From Spirochaetia bacterium (GTDB taxonomy: Bacteria > Spirochaetota > Spirochaetia > Sphaerochaetales > Sphaerochaetaceae), in NCBI GenBank assembly GCA_009929055.1, contig SABI01000141.1, positions 1 through 6,503 on the forward strand: a stretch of 6,503 bases of DNA, written 5' to 3'. How positions within the stretch are numbered: the first letter of the stretch is position 1; each line of letters opens with the position of its first letter. The position numbers and the translations under genes were made by a program. The notes below the pieces were generated by a model. That model ran no database searches. It was given only the letters and a program-made list of their open reading frames with translations, and was not told the DNA's origin. Shown piece by piece: positions 1-5,693 of this stretch.

Positions 1-2
1 AT

Positions 3-1019
3 GGTGGAAAAATCCAGCACGTGACGTATCCAGACAACTTTATGGATGAAGCAGAGACAACAATCTCTGTTATCAGCGGACTTGCAGATGATCCTCTCAT
101 GAAAGCTGTTATTGTAAACCAAGCTATTCCTGGTACAACAGAAGCTTTCCGCCGTATTAAGGAAAGAAGACCTGATGTAATCTTGATTGCTGGTGAAGCA
201 CATGAAGACCCATCTGTAATTCAAAGTGCAGCTGACTTAGCTGTTAACAATGACTTTGTAGCAAGAGGATACCTCATCATCAAGACTGCACATGACCTTG
301 GTGTTGACACATTTGTTCATATCTCTTTCCCAAGACATATGAGCTATGAAACTCTTAGCCGACGCGCAGCAATTATGCGTGAAACATGTAAAGAATTTGG
401 AATGACCTTTGTATTAGAAACAGCACCAGACCCAACAAGTGATGTTGGTGTAGCAGGTGCTCAACAATACATCCTTGAGAAAGTTCCAGCTTGGGTAGAC
501 AAATATGGTAGTAACGCAGCTTACTTCTGTACAAACGATGCTCATACTGAACCATTACTTAAACAACTCCTCGCTTATGGTGGATACTTCATTGAAGCCG
601 ACCTTCCTTCTCCTTTGATGGGTTATCCTGGAGCATTAGGGCTTGACCTCTCAGCTGAAGCTGGTGATTTTGCAGCAATTGTGAAGAAAGTTGAATCATC
701 AATTGTAGCAAAAGGCGGTTCCGGTCGTTTTGGAACATGGGCTTTCTCTTATGGTTATACTGTAACTGCAGCTTTAACACAGCATGCTATCAACATTGTT
801 GAAGGCAACTCTGAATTGTTAAAACTTAGTGACATCATGAAAGCTTTTGGTCAATTCACTCCTGGCGCTCAATGGAATGGAAGTGCATATACCGACGTAG
901 CTACTGGTGTTCGTGCTAAGAACCACATCTTGATTTATCAAGATACATATATGATGGGTAAGGGCTTCATGGGTACTCCAGAAGTTGTTGTCCCAGACAA
1001 ATATTTCCTAGTTAAATAG
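3..1019 (+). CDS. DUF3798-family ABC solute-binding protein, 5' end missing
   Basis: This is the 3' part of a gene that starts upstream of the window. The frame is open from base 3 and reads GGKIQHVTYPDNFM. The GTG at 21 therefore sits inside the conserved VTYPDNFM stretch and is not the start. I recognise the DUF3798 family from VTYPDNFM, the ETTISVISGLADDP segment, the ERRPDVILIAGEAHEDP strand-turn and the FVHISFPRHMS motif. The alternating beta/alpha pattern resembles type I periplasmic binding proteins. About 339 residues are visible. The missing N-terminus, expected to carry a lipoprotein or Sec signal, cannot be checked. The gene ends with TAG at 1017-1019 and is followed by a tandem ATPase and two permeases, so its likely role is to capture substrate outside the cytoplasmic membrane and deliver it to that transporter. 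The ligand is unknown. The family call is from memory of its motifs; the binding role is inferred from context. Confidence 0.85.
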   Translation, partial: GGKIQHVTYPDNFMDEAETTISVISGLADDPLMKAVIVNQAIPGTTEAFRRIKERRPDVILIAGEAHEDPSVIQSAADLAVNNDFVARGYLIIKTAHDLGVDTFVHISFPRHMSYETLSRRAAIMRETCKEFGMTFVLETAPDPTSDVGVAGAQQYILEKVPAWVDKYGSNAAYFCTNDAHTEPLLKQLLAYGGYFIEADLPSPLMGYPGALGLDLSAEAGDFAAIVKKVESSIVAKGGSGRFGTWAFSYGYTVTAALTQHAINIVEGNSELLKLSDIMKAFGQFTPGAQWNGSAYTDVATGVRAKNHILIYQDTYMMGKGFMGTPEVVVPDKYFLVK

Positions 1020-1031
1020 GACCTAGTGATT

Positions 1032-1066
1032 AAAGGAAGGGGGTGTATATCTCCTTCTTTTATTGT
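1032..1066 (+). terminator. Terminator-like hairpin after the binding-protein gene
   Basis: AAAGGAAGGGG (1032-1042) pairs with CTCCTTCTTTT (1051-1061) to give 11 pairs, two of them G-U, around the 8-base loop GTGTATAT. The 3' arm is T-rich and runs into ATTGTT, so the U-tract is weak and interrupted. It lies 12 bases after the stop codon of the binding protein. Transcription must continue into the ATPase gene if this is one operon. A leaky terminator that lowers downstream expression is the natural reading, but no readthrough level can be inferred from sequence. Confidence 0.55.
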
Positions 1067-1081
1067 TACAAATTGTGTTAA

Positions 1082-1136
1082 CAAAGAGGGTGTAGCTCAC
1101 CTGTCAATTAAGACAGGTTAGGAGACGCCCTCTTTG
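1082..1136 (+). promoter_or_regulatory. Long bulged stem-loop in the leader of the ATPase gene
   Basis: The 55-base segment folds into one extended hairpin. CAAAGAGGGTGT (1082-1093) pairs with ACGCCCTCTTTG (1125-1136) over 12 pairs with one G-U. CTC (1096-1098) pairs with GAG (1122-1124). ACCTGTC (1099-1105) pairs perfectly with GACAGGT (1112-1118) around the loop AATTAA. An AG bulge (1094-1095) and a TAG bulge (1119-1121) lie on opposite sides. It ends 9 bases before the ribosome binding site of the next gene. There is no U-run after it, so it is not a typical terminator. It could protect the upstream message from 3' exonucleases, mark an RNA processing site or control translation of the ATPase. 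I do not recognise it as a known riboswitch class. Confidence 0.6.
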
Positions 1137-1155
1137 GAGTAATGAAGGAAAATGT

Positions 1156-2775
1156 ATGAAAGTTAGTGGCGCTCCGTTATTAGAAATGCGCAATATCAGT
1201 AAAGATTTCTTTGGCAATCAAGTGCTTGCAGATGTGAACTTTAGTTTGAAAAGCGGAGAAATTTTAGGATTAGTTGGAGAGAATGGGGCAGGAAAAACTA
1301 CTCTTATGAAAATCCTCTTTGGAATGGAAGAAATTCATCAAACTGGTGGGTATGGTGGTGAAATCATGTTGAATGGAAATACTGTTCAATACCTTTCCCC
1401 ATTTGATGCATTAGCTGATGGGATTGGAATGGTCCATCAAGAGTTTTCTCTTCTGCCAGACTTTTCGGCTTCCGAGAATATTTTACTTAATCGTGAACCA
1501 AAAAACACCACACTTGTCTCACAAGTTTTCGGAGAGCGCCTAGATGCCCTTGATCGAAAGACAATGCACTCTAAAGCTGCCTCTGCCATTGCAAAACTCG
1601 GGGTAGACCTTGATCCTGAGATGCTTGTTTCACAAATGCCTGTAGGATATAAACAATTCACTGAAATAGCTCGGGAATTGAGTAAAGATGAAATAAAATT
1701 ATTAGTGTTGGATGAACCAACGGCTGTTCTTACTGAAAAAGAAGCCGATATTCTCCTTTCTGCTATGAAAAACCTTGCTAAAGAAGGTATCTCTATTATT
1801 TTTATTTCACATAGATTACAGGAAATCATCGACGTGTGTGATACTGTTATGGTGATGCGTGATGGGAAAATTATAAAAAATGTACCATCAAAAGAGTTAA
1901 CAATTCCTCAGATAGCCAAATGGATGGTAGGGCGAGATGTAGGTTCAAAAATCGCTCGTAGAGATTTTGATGTTAACTCGCAACCAGTCCTTCTCTCAAT
2001 TAATAACCTCTGGGTAGACATGCCAGGAGAAACAGTAAAAGATGTTTCAATCGACATTCATAAAGGAGAAATACTTGGCTTTGGAGGCTTAGCAGGGCAA
2101 GGAAAGCTCGGTATTCCTAATGGAGTAATGGGACTATTCTCTGCAGGGGGAAAGATAACTTTTGAGGGAAAACCAATTGGGTTAAATCAACCTCGTAAAT
2201 TCTTAAATGCAGGAATGGCTTTTGTCTCTGAAGATCGCCGTGGAGTTGGATTACTCCTCGATGAACCACTTGATTGGAATATTTCATTTACTGCGATGCA
2301 AGTGCAGGACAAATACTTAAAGAAATTATTTGGAGGCTTAATTAATTGGCGAGATGAGAAAGAAATTAGAGAAGTTGCCCAAAAATATATTGATTCATTA
2401 GAGATTAAATGTACAAGTTATCGCCAAGCAGCTAAGGAGCTTTCAGGGGGAAACCAACAGAAAGTGTGTTTAGCTAAAGCATTTGCAGTAGAACCAAAAC
2501 TCCTATTTGTATCAGAGCCAACACGAGGCATAGATATAGGGGCGAAATCACTCGTGCTGCAAGTATTACGTGATTACAATGAGCGTATGGGAGTTACTAT
2601 TGTGATGATTAGCTCTGAATTAGAAGAACTCAGATCAATATGTGATCGTGTTGCTATAGTTACTGATGGAAAAATTGCTGGTATTCTTCCCTCTGATACA
2701 GACTCAGCTGAATTTGGGCTGTTGATGGTGGGGAAAATAGCAGGAAATGTAGAAGAAAGAGGTCAACATGATTAA
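1156..2775 (+). CDS. Tandem ABC transporter ATPase (RbsA/MglA-type)
   Basis: This cytoplasmic ATPase of 539 residues has two fused nucleotide-binding domains, the usual layout and near-usual length for RbsA/MglA-type importer subunits. Domain 1 has Walker A GENGAGKT (41-48), Q-loop Gln95, a divergent signature MPVGYKQ (161-167), Walker B LLVLDEPT (182-189) and switch His219. Domain 2 has a degenerate Walker A GGLAGQGKL (310-318), a canonical signature LSGGNQQ (429-435), a Walker B region LLFVSEPTRGID (449-460) with Ser in place of the usual Asp, and SSE where the switch His would be. One ATP site should thus be fully equipped (domain 1 Walker motifs plus domain 2 LSGGNQQ) and the other degenerate. 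The ATG at 1156 follows AAGGAA (1145-1150) at good spacing. The stop overlaps the next gene by 8 bases, linking it to the permeases. The transported substrate is not known. Confidence 0.95.
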   Translation: MKVSGAPLLEMRNISKDFFGNQVLADVNFSLKSGEILGLVGENGAGKTTLMKILFGMEEIHQTGGYGGEIMLNGNTVQYLSPFDALADGIGMVHQEFSLLPDFSASENILLNREPKNTTLVSQVFGERLDALDRKTMHSKAASAIAKLGVDLDPEMLVSQMPVGYKQFTEIARELSKDEIKLLVLDEPTAVLTEKEADILLSAMKNLAKEGISIIFISHRLQEIIDVCDTVMVMRDGKIIKNVPSKELTIPQIAKWMVGRDVGSKIARRDFDVNSQPVLLSINNLWVDMPGETVKDVSIDIHKGEILGFGGLAGQGKLGIPNGVMGLFSAGGKITFEGKPIGLNQPRKFLNAGMAFVSEDRRGVGLLLDEPLDWNISFTAMQVQDKYLKKLFGGLINWRDEKEIREVAQKYIDSLEIKCTSYRQAAKELSGGNQQKVCLAKAFAVEPKLLFVSEPTRGIDIGAKSLVLQVLRDYNERMGVTIVMISSELEELRSICDRVAIVTDGKIAGILPSDTDSAEFGLLMVGKIAGNVEERGQHD

Positions 2776-3811
2776 GATTCAACAATTTATTCATTCATTC
2801 GGCTGGCCCCGAATCATCATAGGCCTATTTCTATTATCACTATTTATCATAGCACCATTTGTTGGAGTGAGAATTAGCACCTCCCTAAGTGACACCTTAG
2901 TCCGTGTTGGTATGAATGGGGTAATGGTATTAGCTATGGTTCCTATGATACATTCAGGCTGCGGCCTCAACTTTGGTCTCCCTTTAGGAATTATCGCAGG
3001 ACTATTAGGGGGGACTCTCTCTATCCAATTAGGCTTTACCGGTGGAGCTTCATTTGTCATGGCTATTATTTGTGCAACACCCTTTGGCATATTATTTGGC
3101 TGGGGATATGGAAAGCTCCTTAACCGAGTCAAAGGGGGCGAGATGATGATAGCCACGTATGTTGGTTTCTCATCAGTTGCCTTCATGTGTATGATGTGGC
3201 TCTTACTCCCCTATAACCATCCTACGATGGTATGGGGCTATACTGGCTCTGGCTTAAGGACAACAATTTCCACTGAAGGATTTTACCTTCATGTCCTTAA
3301 TGATTTCCTACAGCTTAGAATAGGGGAAAAATTCCTTTTCCCAACAGGAATGATTCTATTCTTTGCACTCATGGCCCTATTAATGTGGGCTTTTCTCCAT
3401 ACTAAAACTGGTACTGCAATGACTGCAGTAGGAAGTAATCCAGTCTTTGCACGAGCTGCTGGAATTAATATTGATAGAACAAGAACTATGTCAGTTATTA
3501 TGTCAACGTGGCTTGGAGCAATAGGTATCTTAGTGTATCAGCAAAGTTTTGGCTTTATTCAACTCTATATGGGTCCTTTTTATATGGCCTTACCAGCTGT
3601 TTCAGCAATTCTAATTGGAGGAGCTTCAGTAAATAAAGCTTCAATAGCCAACGTTGTTATTGGGACGTTCCTCTTTCAAGGAATTCTTACGATGACCCCT
3701 AGTGTGATGAACTCAGTCATTCACACTGACATGTCTGAAGTTATTCGTATTGTGGTTTCTAACGGCATGATTTTGTATGCATTGACTAGAAAATCGGAGG
3801 TTTCCCGATGA
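2768..3811 (+). CDS. ABC transporter permease, first subunit (BPD_transp_2-like)
   Basis: This 347-residue integral membrane protein has roughly nine or ten hydrophobic segments, the first at about residues 14-33. It belongs to the branched-chain amino acid/sugar-type importer permeases, shown by the cytoplasmic loop TAVGSNPVFARAAGINIDRTR (about 219-239), the region expected to contact the ATPase, and by the glycine-rich LIGGASVNKASIANVVIGT stretch near the C-terminus. The ATG at 2768 lies inside the 3' end of the ATPase gene and is served by AAAGAGG (2757-2763 region), which supports translational coupling. It resembles the next gene product in several blocks, for example CGLNFGLPLGIIAG against MGLNFGMTLGAMAG, so the two are paralogues that should form a heterodimeric channel. 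The substrate is not predictable from the sequence. Confidence 0.92.
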   Translation: MIKIQQFIHSFGWPRIIIGLFLLSLFIIAPFVGVRISTSLSDTLVRVGMNGVMVLAMVPMIHSGCGLNFGLPLGIIAGLLGGTLSIQLGFTGGASFVMAIICATPFGILFGWGYGKLLNRVKGGEMMIATYVGFSSVAFMCMMWLLLPYNHPTMVWGYTGSGLRTTISTEGFYLHVLNDFLQLRIGEKFLFPTGMILFFALMALLMWAFLHTKTGTAMTAVGSNPVFARAAGINIDRTRTMSVIMSTWLGAIGILVYQQSFGFIQLYMGPFYMALPAVSAILIGGASVNKASIANVVIGTFLFQGILTMTPSVMNSVIHTDMSEVIRIVVSNGMILYALTRKSEVSR

Positions 3812-4938
3812 GTGAATTACGTGAAAATAAAAGAGAGAAACTTTTTAATCTCATAGAGAAAAATGCTGTTCCGATTCTGTTTTTAATTATCTGTGCAGTT
3901 GGTATCCCTTTCTCAGGCTATTCTTTGAATTACCTTGGGCAAGAAATAATTGTAAGAATTGCCCGTAACAGCTTTCTTATTATTGCTCTTCTCATCCCTA
4001 TTATGGCTGGTATGGGACTAAACTTTGGAATGACCCTTGGAGCAATGGCTGGTCAGATTGGCCTTATTTTTATAACTGACTGGGGTATTGGTGGAATTCC
4101 AGGAATGATTTTAGCTATGATTATCTCTACCCCTATTTCAGCTCTGTTAGGGTGGGTATGTGGAAAAATCCTGAATATGGCAAAGGGGCGTGAAATGGTC
4201 ACCTCCTATATCATTGGGTTCTTCATTAATGGTGTATACCAACTTATTGTATTATATGGGATGGGGCCTGTTATTAAGATTGGTAACCCTGCTTTAGTGT
4301 TACCACGTGGATATGGGATTCGTAACACCGTTAACTTAATTGGCATTCGTCGTTCAATGGATAGCCTATTGGCTGTAAGAATTTTTGGTTTAAGTATTCC
4401 TGTGTTAACTCTTCTTGTGATAGCAGCCCTTTGTTTTTTTATCATCTGGTTTAAGAAATCAAAACTAGGGCAGGACATGAGAGCTGTTGGACAAGATATG
4501 GAAGTAGCTCGAGCAGCTGGAATTCGAGTTGAACACACCCGAATTGTTTCAGTTGTGATTTCAACTATCCTTGCTGGCTATGGAATGATCATCTACTTAC
4601 AAAACATGGGTACATTAAATACCTATAACTCCCACATGCAAATTGGAATGTTCTCAATTGCCGCCCTTTTAGTAGGGGGAGCTACAGTCAATAGAGCTGG
4701 TATTGGTAACGTGTTTTTAGGGGTTACCTTATTCCACCTTATGTTCATCGTCTCTCCAATGGCAGGAAAGAACCTTATTGGACAAGCTCAGTTAGGTGAG
4801 TACTTCAGAGTATTTGTCTCCTACGGCGTAATTACGTTAGCTTTAGTCCTCTATGAAATTCGTAAAAGAAGAGCTCGTTCTAAAACAGGGCGCCTCCTCG
4901 CACAAGATCAAGCTGATCTAAAGGATGTGGAAGTATGA
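3808..4938 (+). CDS. ABC transporter permease, second subunit (BPD_transp_2-like)
   Basis: This 376-residue multi-pass membrane protein is paralogous to the preceding permease. The presumed ATPase-contact loop reads MRAVGQDMEVARAAGIRVEHTR (about 224-245), and the C-terminal LLVGGATVNRAGIGNVFLG block matches the equivalent region of its partner. The first hydrophobic segment is at about residues 18-38. A basic and acidic tail follows the last segment (RKRRARSK, then AQDQADLKDVEV) and is likely cytoplasmic; the partner lacks it. The start ATG overlaps the previous stop in an ATGA of four bases, with GGAGG at 3796-3800 as ribosome binding site. It probably forms the second half of the membrane pore. 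The family assignment is secure and the substrate unknown. Confidence 0.92.
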   Translation: MSELRENKREKLFNLIEKNAVPILFLIICAVGIPFSGYSLNYLGQEIIVRIARNSFLIIALLIPIMAGMGLNFGMTLGAMAGQIGLIFITDWGIGGIPGMILAMIISTPISALLGWVCGKILNMAKGREMVTSYIIGFFINGVYQLIVLYGMGPVIKIGNPALVLPRGYGIRNTVNLIGIRRSMDSLLAVRIFGLSIPVLTLLVIAALCFFIIWFKKSKLGQDMRAVGQDMEVARAAGIRVEHTRIVSVVISTILAGYGMIIYLQNMGTLNTYNSHMQIGMFSIAALLVGGATVNRAGIGNVFLGVTLFHLMFIVSPMAGKNLIGQAQLGEYFRVFVSYGVITLALVLYEIRKRRARSKTGRLLAQDQADLKDVEV

Positions 4939-5408
4939 AAAAAATACATTTTACACGTCGAAATGGGTATCAGCTTATCGCAATTGGGGTAGTTCTCTTA
5001 ATTGGGGTTCTTATGTTCTTTGTTGGAAAACAACATGTAATTCTCCTCGATAACAAGACCTTGGAGGATAACGGGAAAACATATCAAGCTTTTTCTATTG
5101 TTGAAGTACAAGTAAACAAAGGAGAACCAATAGAACTTGGCCCTCGTGATAGAGATAAAGGAGAAGTAATGGGTCAGAAGCATACCATAACTGTTCGCTA
5201 TACTGACCGCTCCTTCCAAGAATACGAAATAGTGGAAAAGATTACACTTAACCTTCAGCAACAGATGGTCCTTGTTAACATTCCAGCTCTAGCTGCTGGT
5301 GCAGATAAATCAGTATGGCTTCAGCCGTATGAAGTGCCAACTCTCCTTACCTTGCCTTCTAATGATGAGCCAATTATTACCGATGAGATCATGCCAATAG
5401 ATATTTAA
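4935..5408 (+). CDS. Small single-pass membrane protein linked to the transporter (possibly DUF6672)
   Basis: The product has 157 residues. A positively charged N-terminus (KK, then TRRNG) precedes one hydrophobic segment at about residues 13-30, so it is predicted to be anchored N-in with a soluble domain of about 125 residues outside the membrane. That domain looks mostly beta: it alternates short strands such as ITVRYTDRSFQEYEIVEKITL and has a GPRDRDKGEVMGQKHTI segment. There is no lipobox Cys and no catalytic motif that I recognise. It may correspond to DUF6672, which I recall beside transporters of this kind, but I could not check this. The ATG overlaps the permease stop by four bases (ATGA), and the gene is last before a terminator, so it is translated with the transporter. 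It may be an accessory subunit, for example an extracytoplasmic scaffold or docking factor; this is inference from position only. Confidence 0.75.
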   Translation: MKKIHFTRRNGYQLIAIGVVLLIGVLMFFVGKQHVILLDNKTLEDNGKTYQAFSIVEVQVNKGEPIELGPRDRDKGEVMGQKHTITVRYTDRSFQEYEIVEKITLNLQQQMVLVNIPALAAGADKSVWLQPYEVPTLLTLPSNDEPIITDEIMPIDI

Positions 5409-5423
5409 GTATGCAATAAGAAT

Positions 5424-5454
5424 ATGCCTTGGTTCAGCCAAGGCATTATTATTA
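5424..5454 (+). terminator. Rho-independent-type terminator closing the transporter operon
   Basis: ATGCCTTGG (5424-5432) pairs perfectly with CCAAGGCAT (5438-5446) around the loop TTCAG. It is followed by TATTATTACC, which is T-rich but interrupted. The hairpin starts 16 bases after the stop codon of the small membrane protein and precedes a long non-coding stretch, so it most likely ends the ABC operon transcript. The imperfect U-tract leaves some doubt about its efficiency. Confidence 0.75.
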
Positions 5455-5693
5455 CCTTAACAATAAAGATACCTCTTTAAAAAGCGATAAATAGGAATGA
5501 AAGAGAAGAGACTGAAAAGTCTGGTTGAACATATAAAGATTCTCACAAACCTCGAAGGAATACAATAGACTCTATTTTTAATGAGAATTAATATATTGGT
5601 TTCATTGTTTTCTATGGTATTCTATCTCTAACATCTGAGATGATAAAATATTTCTGACGGGGAATTAACGAGTTTTATACAAAGAGGCAAGAG
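5455..5693. other. Intergenic region without a recognisable gene
   Basis: This A/T-rich stretch separates the transporter operon from the nitrilase-like gene. Reading frames are closed by frequent stops. The only structures I see are a small hairpin, AGACT-GAAA-AGTCT (5509-5522), and the possible promoter at 5641-5649. No tRNA, repeat array or operator-like long palindrome was found. Confidence 0.6.
5641..5649 (+). promoter_or_regulatory. Possible extended -10 promoter for the nitrilase-like gene
   Basis: TGATAAAAT matches the extended -10 pattern TGnTATAAT with one change. At a 17-base spacing the -35 position is TCTATC, which is poor, so recognition would depend on the extended -10. Transcription would begin near 5656 and give a leader of about 38 bases. 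It lies after the upstream terminator and before a new gene, where a promoter is expected, but such A/T-rich matches arise easily by chance. Confidence 0.35.

Noticed and set aside
21..23. GTG as start codon of the binding-protein gene
   Set aside because: The frame is open upstream to base 3 and the GTG codes the Val of the conserved VTYPDNFM segment, so the gene starts outside the window.
1..24. ATG at base 1 as the start of a gene
   Set aside because: That frame meets TGA at 22-24 after seven codons and is out of frame with the binding-protein gene.
1437..1829. Antisense reading frame of 130 codons inside the ATPase gene
   Set aside because: It lies opposite conserved ATPase motifs, has no family features and no convincing ribosome binding site; the same applies to the other minus-strand frames, including 2791-3186, 4206-4538 and 6143-6379.
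4983..5010. Imperfect repeat of AATTGGGGT in the small membrane protein gene
   Set aside because: It codes the hydrophobic segment (IGVVLLIGVL), where similar codons recur naturally; no repeat expansion is evident.
5509..5522. Small hairpin AGACT-GAAA-AGTCT as a terminator or regulatory element
   Set aside because: The stem has only five pairs and no U-run follows; it is within chance expectation for this stretch.
5524..5567. TTGAAC and TACAAT as a -35/-10 promoter pair
   Set aside because: The spacing is about 30 bases, far from the usual 16-18.
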